NCBI GenBank assembly: GCA_032629725.1
Contig: JAFEVB010000019.1
Coordinates: 310,001 to 374,000, forward strand
Direction: 5' to 3'
Length of the DNA: 64,000 nt
Source: Gremmenia infestans
Taxonomy: Eukaryota; Ascomycota; Leotiomycetes; Helotiales; Hamatocanthoscyphaceae
Position 1 is the first letter of the stretch; each line of letters starts with the position of its first letter. A program made the position numbers and the translations under genes. This document shows positions 23,643 to 35,302 of this stretch, piece after piece. The notes under the pieces are model-generated. The model was not told where the DNA came from, did no database searches, and saw only the letters and a list, made by a program, of their open reading frames with translations.

Positions 23643-24491
23643 CTAGCTCATCTCCACGTCCTCCTGCCCATTCAACCCAGTACTCAATCTCGCTCCCGCC
23701 CCCCTACTCTCCATCTCCAACTGCGTATTCGGATCAGCATCAGCATCCCCATCAAGTGATTCCGCATCCCCATTAACAGCACCGTTACCATTCGCCACAG
23801 CCACAGAAAATGCCTTGCTATCAAGCGTCGTCTGACCAGTCTCTACACTACCGCTGCCGTTGCCACTGCCGCTACCTTCACCGTTCGCTACCGTAAGGGT
23901 GGAGGAAGAGGGTTTCTTGCCTTTGGCGCTGGCTTTGGCTTTTATTTCTGCAAAGGGCACGGTGCGTGGGACGATGTCTTCGAGGAATTGGAGGTTGTCG
24001 AGTTGGGCTACTGCTTTTGCTGGGGGGAGGAGGGGTGTTAGATGGGGTGGTGGAAGGTAGGGGAATGGATGGAAGAGGGGTGTGGAAGGGGAAGGGCCAG
24101 GTACATAGATCTCGGTATTGGATGTTACGACGAGGTTTCTTTTCAGATTTAACGACGTTGTGACCTTGTTCGGCTAGGTACTGGATGAATAGTTCCTAGG
24201 GGCTGTGTTAGGTTCGGTTGAGCTGGGATGGAATAGGGGGAAGATGGGATGGGATGGGGATTAATGGGGCATACGGTTGCGAGGGTGAGGACGAAAGCGG
24301 CGCTGTTGGCACAGACGGCTATGTCTTGGTCTTGCATTATCATCTTTCGTACTCGCGATACTGTCTTTGTTAGGTTTTGGGGGCATGGAAGGGAATGGAA
24401 TGAGAGGAAGGCGAGATCGAAACTTACGGGGGAGCTGTGTAGTGCCTGATGGCTCCCGGCGAGGGGGGATAGCGGTTGTGTTGTAGGGCAT
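23643..24491 (-). CDS. Histone-fold protein of the NF-YC/Dpb3/CHRAC type
   Basis: Four exons on the minus strand, 24491-24428, 24360-24275, 24195-24105 and 24019-23643, give 205 residues in one frame. The histone fold covers ~20-105: LPLSRVRKMIMQDQDIAVC, ANSAAFVLTLATELFIQYLA, then KPRRNIQYRDLSKAVAQLD and NLQFLEDIVPRTVPFAEIK. This pattern matches the H2A/NF-YC-like branch that includes DNA polymerase epsilon subunit Dpb3, POLE4 and CHRAC1/Dls1. The tail is disordered (GSGSGNGSGS, acidic, ending EDVEMS). In fungi such proteins are usually annotated as DNA polymerase epsilon subunit C; a chromatin-remodelling partner is the main alternative. Without its Dpb4-type partner in view I cannot decide between them. 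Confidence 0.85.
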
Positions 24492-25518
24492 CGTGGCTGA
24501 CAGAGAGAGAGAAAAGGAAGGCCTGGAATGAAGTCAGAGCTTGTGGAATCTTCTGGTTATTAAGAAGAGTACTGTGGCGGAATATAACTGATAAAGTCTG
24601 GAGTGTTGAGTTAGTGTATGCGTGAGACTCGAGAAGGATTTTGGAAGATGTGAGTATCTGGGTATGTGAAGCCCTTCGGCGAATCATGAAAAGAATAGAG
24701 AGTACAGAGCTCAGCAGTATTGGGATAAAACCGAAGGGTCAATGCAGACAAACATAATACAGCGCTTGAATCAGAAATTGTCCGACTCAAGCTAGCTATA
24801 GATGGAGGGAGGTACTTTGAGGGGAGACAAAGTGCAGTTTGAAAAAAAGACAGGACATGAAATGAACTAACGACTTTCAAGCAAGAAATAGACCTACTTT
24901 ACTCTTGGCTTTTGGAGAAGAGTTTGAGGCTTTCCAAAATGTGATCGGTGTGATCCGAGCCAGGTAGCTTGGTGTCACTAGCTATTCAGGGGCTGTCAGC
25001 TACATTTTCTTTTTCTCTTTCTTTTTCTTTAAACAGCATCAGAGATGTTATGATGATCTAAAGACACGTACCTGTGTATTGGCTGGCTCGTTGTTGATTC
25101 CCGTCGTTTGATATGCGTTAAAAGATAAAACCGAGGGAGGTCGCGTCGCGAAGTCTTTGAGTAATGAATGCCTAGGTAGGTGGGCCGGGTCAGGTGACTA
25201 AACTGTCCCTCCTTTTCGCAGCGGTCAGCCGTCTCTTCAGCCATCGCCCGCGCTTTGAGAAAAGAGAGCAAATCTATCTACCGCCAATTCCTAACAAACC
25301 AACATTGAAAATCCGAGTGGGTGATTTTGGTCGAATAACGAATCCTGAGACGCATCGTATCATTACGTAGGTAGGTAGCTGTGGCTGTGCAGCAGGATTC
25401 CCTCAATCTCGCAGTCGGCAGTCAACCGGCAGTACAACAATACAATATAAATATACCTCTTACGTATTCACGACTACCGGTACTCATAGTTTTCGAACGA
25501 CAGCAAGTTATTGTTGAA
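24492..25518. other. Divergent intergenic region
   Basis: Spacer of 1.03 kb between the histone-fold gene and the C2 gene. It contains a TTTCTTTTTCTCTTTC-type pyrimidine tract (25005-25032) and TAGGTAGGTAG at 25368-25378. Several short open frames are present, none resembling a known protein. Confidence 0.4.
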
Positions 25519-28500
25519 ATGAATTCACCCCTAGCCTCTCCTTTCGGGAAGGCTCGAACAAGTAGGATGGAAGGCTTAATAGAGAGAGCCTGGGAGGTAT
25601 GTTCATCGAGCTTGCTTATTTGATGAGGGTTGATCTAAACAATACCAGGATTACCGTTTACTATTCAAAGCTTCTGCTCAACTGAAACCCATTTGCAATC
25701 AAATTGTTTCCATGATAGGGTCTTTGCATTTGATCGACGACCATCTCCAAACCGGAGATCTTTCCACCAGCAATAGAAAAGCTCTCCGGGATGTTGAAAG
25801 CCGGTGTCACAATGCTCTATCGAGCTTGGAAGCTGCGTTGACCACCGCGAGGTCCGATATAAGTCATGATCGGTTTAAAGTACTTCAAAGCAAAGTTCTG
25901 GACCCAGCCAATAAGCTTTCGGACTTCGTTGAGCTTCTACGAAGGTATGTCATTTCTTAAGTAGGCCGTCTGAATCCCTATATATCCTGCGTGGTAGGTC
26001 ACTAGGAAAAGGGTCGTTTTTTCTACTTCATGAATACTTCAAATCCACCTCATTCTTCAATAGAAGTCAATTAAAGTCCGGTGTTCAAAAATCACCTGAT
26101 ACATCAACTTCCAAGATGGGAGAGTCAACAGGGACCGTGCTTAGTGACGCACCCGGAACTTCACAATCACGCTTTCCATTGATTTCAAGATGTTAATCCT
26201 TCCTATTCCAGGGATCGACAGAAAACTATGGTAGAAATATTATCACAGATGATCGGTGAAATGCAATCCACCAATTCTCAGCAGTCAGTCGTCACGGAAT
26301 GGTCAGCCTTGGAGGCCAAACTTGAGAAGCTTGGTCTTCCGAAAGAGGTCATCGAGGAAGAATTCTTCTTTATTAGTGATTGGCTAAAGGAGAACTCCCT
26401 AGAACAGGTAGAAGAAGACGCGGAAGATGTGGAAGACGTTGCAGACGTGGAAACAATAGAAGACGAAGAGCTTCCAGACTACGCTCCTGGAGAAGAACGA
26501 AATCCTATTGAAGAAAAGGTGCAAGTTTTAGATGAAATGGCGAGAAATGTTGCTACCGATGAGCCTGTCGCCACGTCTTCGAAAGCGGAGCCTCCGCCGT
26601 ACACATTCGAAGAAGGCACCGACGAACCAATAATCGATAGCGAATTTTCCCATTTCATCCAAACAGCAATAGCCACTGACGCTGATATCCGATTGCTGAA
26701 GAGAAAATTACATCCGGAACTGGGGCCCAATCCGCTTTCATGGTTGCCCAAGTCAGTCCAGACACAATTCGAAGATTCAAGAGACATTATTCCAATAATG
26801 CCTCCTGATTCTTTCACGGCGATGGCGTACGAGACAGCACCAAGGTGTGTCGACGAGATAGAGCGGCTGAAGCGATTATTGCGGACGTCTTCTGCGTATA
26901 AACAGAACATGCACTCTGGCGTCGGTAAGATTTTGGCAGTCTATTATCTAATTTATGAGCATGTTACAAAACCTCTTCCTCGAGACTCCAAACCCCGCAT
27001 GAGCTCCTCCCAACATCTAAATCCTCTCACGCAACTAATTATTATTTGATTTGGAGCTAATTCCTCGTTTTTGGCAGCCCATGAAGCGTTACAAGCTCTG
27101 GAAGTGATGTCCACTGCCCTATTAAAATTTCTCTTGCTTCAGAATCAGAAATCGGCCACCGACAATTTCAGTGATCTGGATGTACTAGATTTCGAGTTTA
27201 GTACAGCTGTAGTGCTAGACGCACGCTTGCCCTTCCCGGATAGAGAGTTTGAACTAGCCCAGTAAGTCGGTCAAATCATTTCACTTCATTTGTGACGGTA
27301 GTTGCAATAAGGGTTTCTGCGAGGCCTGCAGAAATGTGCATCACAAGTTCACCCGAATTATTCTTGTGTCGTTAACGCCTTGATGATTCCCAAAATGCAA
27401 CTAACGATATCTGGTAGGAAGAGTTATTACCAACTTCTCACTTACGTTATGGGGTTTCTGGAAGCAATCTCTGTAATATTTCCTGGACGGACTTATGTTT
27501 CAGCCCCAGTGGTAAGATTGTCTCCTTTTCAATATATCATATTTTCGGCGCCTCTCAACAAGAACGGGTCTCAGATCCTATGAAAGTAAGACTAATTCGC
27601 TATTGTAATGTTGTAGGAACAAATAGAATTTTCATGGAAAGACAACCATATGAGCACGCGAGTAGCTTTTGTAGAAAAGCAGTTAGCGGCCTGGGATACT
27701 ATCGAATCTGCTACATATTTCTGCCGAAACTGGTATTCGACACGCCCTATGATTCGCCAGGAAGCACTTGCAGCTTTGGAAAAGTGGCAGAGATCAGAAA
27801 TGATCCTTTCCGGAAGCGAGCAAAAGGACTCGATCGAGTTAACCGTTGTAAGTGCTACGGGCTTACCAAAGTCGAATTTTAGAACCTCGAATGCTTGGGT
27901 TAAAATGGTACATTACGGTCCCAACCAATTTGGCGGCTACTTGAGGACGTTTGACCTCAAAACCGACGTCTCAAAGGCGACGCAACATCCTGTATGGAAC
28001 AAAAAGTTCTTGCTCGAAATCTCAAGCCAGACTAAGTTGCTTGATTTTGAGTTGTATGATCGGGTGGCGGGGATTGATACGCAGTTATGCAAATACAGGA
28101 TTTTCTGCTCATTCGTTCCGGGGGTTGAGGCGAGCCTTGCAAACAGAAGCTTGTTGTATGGGATTGACGGTGAGTCAACACCACAATGATCCCATGTCCT
28201 GTGGGAATCAGCAGTCTTTCTTCACTCTATTTCTTGTCTAATATTGCTAATGTTCCTATAGAGGAAGTCGACTTTCCTTTAAAATTCCTCGCGGGGAAAG
28301 GCAAGGAGAGAGAGCCGCCATTGCTGAGGCTACGTTTGAACTGGGCCGGCCGTATCGCCAAAGCAGAAGCACTTGCGCTCCCTACGCGCCCTCCGGGAAA
28401 GATGTTTCGGCCGGATATTACACCCGTTCCAATGACCCCAGAAGAAAAGGTGAGCGACAACCTATGGCTCTCTGGCACAAAACTATGGAACCCTCTGAGA

Positions 28501-28701
28501 AGACGAAATAATGCTGATCAATTCGTCCTTCTACAGATAGCTGCGAAGAATCCACCACGCCCGAGGCAAGGGTCTCTTCCGCAATGGGGTAGTGCAGGCG
28601 AGGGGAGTGAGGCGATTGCTGTACACAATGCGCGAAATGCACGTAGGCCATCAATGCCAGTGACCAGCGGCAGCTTGAATACTTCTGGTCATTCCCTTTG
28701 A
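25519..28701 (+). CDS. Uncharacterised C2-domain protein
   Basis: Proposed exons: 25519-25596, 25649-25944, 26212-26924, 27078-27261, 27418-27511, 27617-28169, 28262-28449 and 28537-28701, one continuous frame of about 756 residues. The N-terminal ~125 residues are helical (SAQLKPICNQIVSMIGSLHL). An acidic stretch (VEEDAEDVEDVADVETIEDE) and a PPPYTFEEGT proline patch follow, then a helical middle region. A C2-like beta-sandwich lies near residues 500-610 (IELTVVSATGLPKSN, NAWVKMVHYGPNQFGG, TQHPVWNKKFLLEI, LLDFELYDRVAG). C2 domains bind lipids or proteins, often with calcium; the Asp residues of a calcium site are sparse here, so calcium binding is doubtful. The C-terminus is basic and proline-rich. 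I do not recognise the full architecture. Two introns contain suspicious open sequence (25945-26211 and 27262-27417), so the model may be incomplete. Confidence 0.7.
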
Positions 28702-30740
28702 AAGAGTGAAGTGAAAGACTTTGGATATATTTTAGTCTGCATGTCGACGTTCTAGAATGGTCTGGACTGCTTTTGATGTGTACAAACATTAGGTTTGCAA
28801 CTGTAAACCCACAAAAGGCAAAAGCAGGAAATGGGGTGTTTTTAATTCCTTTTTTTTTAGGACTTCTGAACATGAGTCCTGGTATAGGTACAGGTAATTT
28901 TTAGTTCACATGATGAGCACGGGAGTCAAAAAGTAACCCTCCTGTTGGTCGGAGACCCGAGTAGTTCAAACCCTGCTTTTTTGTGGAATATAAAAAGCTA
29001 TTTATTCCCCTCTATGCTGGTTTTCATTACTTCGAGACATACAAGTCGAGAGCTTGAGCACTTTATTTCAACGCCAGAATCTCGATTTTAGAGCATATTA
29101 TAGCTCCCTGATTCATTACGAGACAACGCTTGAGTGAATTATGTTTTGTTTCTTCCCTGTTCTTTCCCCCCTACCCTCGAGAATCCGACCCTGCATTATG
29201 GTTGCTACTCGTGTTGCCTATATCATGCATGTATAAGAGTTTGACGCCGTCTTTAATGTACCGTGCAATGGACCCAGTATCAGCTGCCCCTCAATAACCA
29301 CAACACTTATTCCGCTATCCAAGCTTACCGCTATCCAAGCTTACGTGTTGTGTTTATTCCATGATTTACCTGCGGCTAGCTAAATGAATGAATGAATGAA
29401 ATGCGGGATTGAGGGCTCTACATACACTCGTGAAAACGGGTTGCGAGAAGAATGGAAGTTGGGGTTATTTGTGGGTTAGCCGATCGAGACGTGAGTGAGA
29501 GAAAGGCGAAGCTATCTACATGAAAAGAAAGTGGGTTCGAGGTCTTGAGTGTCAGTGGTAATTAAGGAGGGTATTATAAATTGTGCCGAATACTAATATA
29601 ATGCTTGGTGGCTTAGGGGTCTATTTCTATTTCTCTTTTTCGCGGTTGAATTGGAGAGTTATATAACTAGGATTTTGGAACTGATTGTCTGCTATTATCC
29701 TCGGCAGGGAACAGCAGTTCAAGCATTTGTATTGCCGCGTTTGGGTTATTATGATAGTATTGGTGATTGTCTCGATGACTCCGTTCCGCTTGGTCGCAAT
29801 TTCAAACTCGGACGAACTATCGGGAAGTAACTTGACAGTCACGCGGGACGACGGCTCTTAGGCAGCATAAGATGAAGACGGATAGGTGTGGAAATGGTCC
29901 GGGGTTCACTTGGGGAATCGCTTTGCTGATACTGTTGGTGGAGAGGGGGTAGGTTGTGAATGCCACAACGAATTGGGGAGGGGATGTTCGAGATGCATTT
30001 TGGAACTTGGGAGTATGCCAGTCGGCAAGGGCGGATTATGGATAACTCTACTACTATATATCCGAGCGATGTTTCCTGAAGGATAAGGCCAAGCTTTGGT
30101 GTAAATCCTAGGGAAATACATGTGCAATGGTTCTATGTTGTCTTGAACGTGACAGAATTACTAACCACTATCTTTCGACAAAATGAGTATTTTAGGGATT
30201 AGGTACACTCAAACTATGCGTACAGTCTTACTTATTATTAGAGGAACATTTAAAACTTCATCAATCTCAAAACAATTCAACAATGGGGAGAGCGGTGAAT
30301 GTTTACATGAAGAAGCGAATTTCGGTTATCCTTTTCAACCAGAATAAAGAACAAGAAGTTGCAAGAATCAACATTAAAAAAATACCCCAAAAAGATAAAG
30401 CTAAGATATCCAATCCGAAGAGAATCGAAATATAAAAATGCAAAAAACTAACAACCAGGACTGCTATGATCGACAACTCTAAGGTGTATTCAGCCTTGCA
30501 GGTCGAGTCAAGTGGATCCAAGCCGGAACTGATATAAGTCTTAAATGCTTGTTAACGATGCAATACTGGGTACTGCATTGGTACCACATTGAGGAAAAAA
30601 GTGCTTATTCAATTCTATATACCCCAATTGCTAAACTTCTGCAATAATCAGATGATATCTATAATGCAAATGCTTTGGTGTGACTGAAAGGGGATATACT
30701 TACTCAGTCAACAAAATACGCTAGCGGCCGCGTCTTTCAG
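28702..30740. other. 2.0 kb intergenic region
   Basis: Lies between the C2 gene and the CLC gene, both on the plus strand. A tandem CGCTATCCAAGCTTAC duplication occurs at about 29312-29344 and an (AATG)n tract at about 29382-29400. The 30,100-30,720 part is AT-rich. A T-loop-like GTTCAAAC occurs near 28966 but no tRNA cloverleaf can be folded around it. No protein family recognised in any frame. Confidence 0.5.
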
Positions 30741-30827
30741 ATGTCAGCGGCTTCATCATCACGCAGCTGGTTGGATACTTTACACCACAACAACATAAAT
30801 ATGACGACGCAGCGCATAGGGCCATGA
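30741..30827 (+). promoter_or_regulatory. Upstream ORF whose stop overlaps the CLC start codon (ATGA)
   Basis: An ATG at 30741 opens 28 codons and stops at a TGA (30825-30827) that overlaps the CLC start ATG (30824-30826) in the arrangement ATGA. A second in-frame ATG lies at 30801. If the transcript starts upstream of 30741, ribosomes must reinitiate or leak past it to make the channel, so translation could be controlled here. The preceding bases (TCTTTCAG) look like a 3' splice site, so a leader intron could end exactly at 30740. Confidence 0.45.
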
Positions 30828-33562
30828 ACTCCCGATCGTCCTCGGTCAATGTGCCCACGCCTGGCGTTCATCGACGTCCGTCCGTCTCCTCCCGACTGTC
30901 CTTTGCGATTTCGAATGCCGAGCAGGGCCAGGCTGGAAATGCGCCCAATGTTGTCGAGCACCAGATAGACGAGGAGATTGAGGAGATTAAGAGATATGAG
31001 GTATGCGCGCCTGTCTCATACTCTGAATACTCGGTAGATAGATGCTAATTCTTGGAAAGGACTTTACAACAATAGGTAATTCCGCAACCATGTTGGTTGT
31101 AACGCTCGACTAATCACTGCTTCAGATTGGGTCCAAGACGCCGCGAAGGAACAGATACGGCGGAAGGTTCGACGGAACGAAACTGCGGGCTTCTTTGAGA
31201 GAGGGGGTCGAGCTGGCTGGAGATATAAGATATGGGAATCCTACGAGGCGGCGCAAGGTTGGATTGTGGTTACCCTGATTGGCGCTGCCATTGGACTGAA
31301 TGCTGCGATCCTCAATATTATAACGGAATGGCTTTCAGATGTGAAGCTGGGCTACTGCAAAACCGCTTTTTATTTGAATGAGAGCTTTTGTTGTTGGGGA
31401 GAGGATAACGGTAGGTGGGGAAACTGGGTTGGGTGAGCTTTGGCTGAGAGAATATAGGTTGCGATGATTGGCATCGATGGAGCTCTTTCGCTCCCGTAAA
31501 TTATGTGTTGTATATTATGTTTGCTGTGTGTTCCTCCCCGAATCTTCTCCAACTTGACTAACAGAAATAGACAATATTTGCACTCACTTCTGCTAGTCTA
31601 GTAAGGTCATTTGCACCATATGCCGCAGGATCCGGGATATCAGAAATCAAGTGCATCATAGCTGGTTTTGTTATGAAGGGATTCCTTGGCTTCTGGACTC
31701 TGGTCATCAAATCAGTAGCCCTTCCCCTTGCCATTGCATCGGGATTGTCAGTCGGGAAGGAAGGACCGAGTGTCCATTATGCCGTGTGTACCGGCAATGT
31801 TATCTCAAGACTTTTTGAAAAGTACAAACGAAACGCTGCAAAGACGAGAGAAATTCTCAGTGCCTGTGCTGCAGCAGGAGTAGCCGTAGCTTTCGGCAGC
31901 CCGATAGGAGGAGTGCTATTTTCGCTCGAAGAAATGTCATCGTACTTTCCCCTGAAAACGATGTGGAGGAGTTACTTCTGCGCGCTGGTCGCGACTGCCA
32001 CTCTATCATTGATGAATCCCTTTCGGACCGGCCAGTTGGTCATGTTCCAAGTTCGATATGATCGATCATGGCATTTCTTCGAGGTCTTGTTCTACATAGT
32101 TATTGGCATATTTGGGGGACTTTATGGAGCCTTTGTTATAAAGTGGAATTTAAGAGCGCAGGCATTTCGAAAGAAATACCTTACCAAATACGCCGTTCTG
32201 GAAGCAACATTATTGGCTACTGGGACTGCCATTATTTGTTATCCAAATATGTTCCTCAGGATAGATATGACTGAGAGCATGGAGATTCTGTTCTTGGAAT
32301 GCGAGGGGGCTGAAGATTACAATGGGATTTGTGATAGGAAAAATAGATGGAGGATGGTCCTCTCCCTGGCCTTGGCGACAGTTATACGAGTGTTCCTCGT
32401 CATCATCTCATATGGCTGCAAAGTGCCAGCCGGCATTTTCGTGCCATCTATGGCCATCGGGGCTTCCTTTGGCAGAACCGTTGGGATCTTGGTTCAAGCA
32501 CTCCACGAGGCCTATCCAGCTTCCGTATTCTTTTCGGCCTGCCAGCCAGATGTCCCATGTATCACGCCTGGCACATATGCGTTCTTAGGAGCAGCAGCAG
32601 CGCTCAGTGGTATCATGCATATTACCGTATCCGTCGTTGTCATCATGTTCGAGCTTACCGGAGCCCTTACCTACATCTTACCCACCATGATCGTGGTCGG
32701 CGTCACCAAAGCAGTCAGCGAAATCTTTGGCAAGGGCGGTATCGCAGACCGCATGATCTGGTTCAACGGCTTCCCCTTCCTCGACAACAAGGAAGAACAC
32801 ACCTTCGGCGTCCCTGTCTCCCAAGTCATGACCAGCGACCTCACCTTCCTGCCCACGACCGGCCTCGCTATGAAAGATGTCGAGAAGCTCCTCCGCGAAG
32901 ACACGTACCAAGGCTTCCCCATCGTCGAAGACCGCACCTCGAAAATCCTTGTAGGCTATATCGGCCGCACCGAGCTCCGCTACGCCATCGACAGAGTCAA
33001 ACGCGACCGCTCCATCAGCCCAACAGCCAAATGCTACTTCAGCCCCCCCGCATCCTTGAATCCCACGACTCCAACATCCTCCGCTGTCACGTTTGAAGGC
33101 ATGGCCTCCTCGGCCGTCGACTTCTCCCGCTTCATCGACGCCACACCCGTGACCGTGCACCCACGCCTCCCGCTCGAAACAGTCATGGAGCTCTTCCGCA
33201 AGATCGGCCCGCGCGTAATCCTTATCGAATACCACGGCAAGCTGACTGGGCTCGTGACCGTCAAGGACTGTCTGAAGTACCAGTTCAAGGTCGAAGCTAG
33301 TGAGAATCCGAGGGATGATCGGCATTTGGTCGAGGGGCAGGAGAGGCTGTGGGGAGTGTTGAAGAGGGGCGCTGGGTGGGTTAGTGAGCAGGTTCATATT
33401 GTTAGTCGGGGGAGGGTAAGGATTGGGAGTGCGAGTGGGAGTGCGCAGGAAGAATTGAGGTTGCCGGTGAGGGGGCATGGCAGTGGGCCGACGAGTTATA
33501 TGATGGATGGGACGGAGACGGATGGGGTTATTGACGATGGGGTGGAATTGGAAGATAGATAA
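30824..33562 (+). CDS. CLC-family chloride/proton exchanger (Gef1 type) with CBS domains
   Basis: Five exons, 30824-31000, 31060-31075, 31126-31410, 31458-31525 and 31571-33562, give 845 residues; the second exon is only 16 nt. CLC signatures are complete: GSGISEIK (selectivity filter), GKEGPSVHYA with gating glutamate E246, GSPIGGVLFSLEEMSSYF with the proton glutamate E303, and GIFVPSMAIGA. Having both glutamates marks an exchanger rather than a channel. About ten or more hydrophobic helices fit the fold. Two cytoplasmic CBS domains follow (VSQVMTSDLTFLPTTG, then FIDATPVTVHPRLPLETVME). Yeast Gef1 acts in Golgi/endosomal membranes, supplying counter-ions for acidification and copper loading; the same is likely here. 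Codons in the CBS part are markedly more C-rich at the third position than in the membrane part. Confidence 0.94.
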
Positions 33563-33583
33563 ATAGATAGATAGATAGATAAA
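33554..33583 (+). repeat. (ATAG)n microsatellite at the CLC stop codon
   Basis: A GATA-type tetranucleotide run spans the CLC stop codon and continues into the 3' UTR. Expansion or contraction could change the last residues. Confidence 0.8.
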
Positions 33584-33701
33584 TATATGAACATATGATT
33601 GGTTTGAATAGATCTGTTTGCGATCTGAATATATACAATAAAACCCCGTTCGTCCATTCATTTCCCCTTTCTCCTCCTACCCCCCCATCTCACCCACCCA
33701 C

Positions 33702-35302
33702 TCACTCATCCCAAACAACACTAGTAACCTCCCCTTCCACATCCACCTCCGCCACAAACCCGCCGAACGTTCCCGCCTGCACATCCCTCTGCACAATAAC
33801 CACGCGCCCACTCTCTTGCAACCCGACCGCCGCCAGCCTTCCATCGGCACTGACGGAAAACTGCCGCGGGAACGATCCCCCCGCCGCAGCTAGCTGCACG
33901 AACGCCAGGCTCCCAGTCTGCGCATCGATGGCCCAGCTTTGTAGGGAGTCGGAGCGTATGGATGTCGTGTTGTGGGTTTTGCTGGTGTCGAAGGGGGGGA
34001 TCACGAAGGTGCTGTCGTTGCGGCAGGATGTTAGGAAGAATCTGGCGTCGGGCTGTAGGGTGATAGGAGGGAGGGATTAGTTTTTGGTTTTTTTTAAATA
34101 TGATTATCTCGATCGAGGTCCCAATTAAAAATGGTTCGCTCATTTTGTTCTGTAGGGTAGGGTGAAGAGAAGAAAGTGAAGAGAAAGAAAAGAGGGAATG
34201 TGGCACTTACAGATAAAATGCCCTCGCCGGCCGCGGCCCCAACAGGCGTGCTTGCATTGCCGTATATACCACTGCTGGATACCTCGGTGAAGCCTAGGTT
34301 GTTGGACACGGAGTACGAGACTGAGTACGAGGTAACTGTGTTTCCGAGCTCGGAGACCAGGAAGAAGTACGTCTTGTTGGTGGTGGGGGAAACGTAGAAG
34401 GCGCCGTGGCGGGGGCCGGAACCAGGGGGCGTGGAGAAGGGGGTGCGTTGTGTGAGGATGCTTGTTGAGGGGTCTATGTATGTAGTGTTAGTTCATTACT
34501 TTGGACATAGATGTTTTCGGGGGGTAAATATATGGTTTTTCTTTTGGAGGGGTGGATGGACAAATGGATGGATGGTTGAGGGAGCTTGGGCTGTGGAGGG
34601 AGGGAATCACGCAATGAATGAATGTATTTGGGACATGGACTGGACTGGATACTGAGAGGCTGTATGCATGCTTACCTATGCTGAAGACGCGGATGTAATC
34701 GGCTCCCAGGTCAGGAACGACGATGAATTGGTCCGTAGGATCGACGAGGGCTTCATGCGGATGGGGTGCGTCTTGTCTATCAGGAATCGTTCCTGGAGCT
34801 GAGAGCGTGAACTGGAAGTTTTGGAGCAGCGCAAGGCCACCTGATTTTTGAATAGTCCAGCTCGAGACGGCAGAGCCACCACTGGTAGAACGTCAGATCA
34901 ACGGTCCTCGAAATGGGAAGAGGAGGATACCTACTAATGGGCCACAGCTAGTGCTTTGCCGCCATTGTATACAATCGAGCTCACGGGTCCACCAAGCGTC
35001 ACATGCCGATCTATCTGCGTGAGTACCCCGGATCCAGAAGTCTTATATGAAGATATAGATCCATTAGGACCGGTGAGTCCCTCGTCAAGACCGTAGATAA
35101 TCCCATTATATTTGTCCTTCTCCAACCAAGTCGGACTCGGCGCAGAACCGTTGTTCGTAGCTATAGTAGTTAAAGAGTAGTTTCCATTCGCATCCTGACA
35201 CAATGACAACGTAGTGATGGTGCCAATATAAGAAGACACGTAAAGATTAACCGCAACGGACGAAGCTACAAGCCCACCAAGAGGAAGATGTTGCCAACGC
35301 AT
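33702..35302 (-). CDS. Secreted lactonase-type beta-propeller (6-phosphogluconolactonase / muconate cyclase family)
   Basis: Four exons on the minus strand, 35302-34935, 34881-34676, 34473-34211 and 34052-33702, give 395 residues. The start at 35302 yields a signal-peptide-like N-terminus (MRWQHLPLGGLVASSVAVN) directly before the first strand LYVSSYIGTITTLSL; an upstream in-frame ATG exists but is less plausible. Family features: GSAPSPTWLEKDK, GGPVSSIVYNGGKALAVAHY, DAPHPHEALVDPTDQFIVVPD, TPPGSGPRHGAFY, and FPRQFSVSADGRLAAVG. These match the seven-bladed propeller Lactonase family, which includes bacterial 6-phosphogluconolactonase and fungal carboxy-cis,cis-muconate cyclase. Secreted fungal versions have no clear substrate. 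Several N-x-S/T sites fit secretion. Catalysis is inferred from family only. Confidence 0.87.

Noticed and set aside
26925..27077. 41-codon open extension after the third large exon of the C2 gene
   Set aside because: The segment begins with GTAAGA, ends with TTGGCAG, and splicing it out restores the frame to a conserved-looking exon, so it is treated as an intron.
28940..28990. tRNA-like T-loop (GTTCAAAC)
   Set aside because: The flanking bases do not pair as a T-stem and no acceptor stem or D-arm is found, so no tRNA is called. No other tRNA or rRNA gene was convincing.
32678..33661. Long minus-strand frame (327 codons) antisense to the CLC gene
   Set aside because: It lies opposite the well-supported CBS-domain exon, has low-complexity content and no family likeness; the opposite strand is kept open by C-rich third positions.
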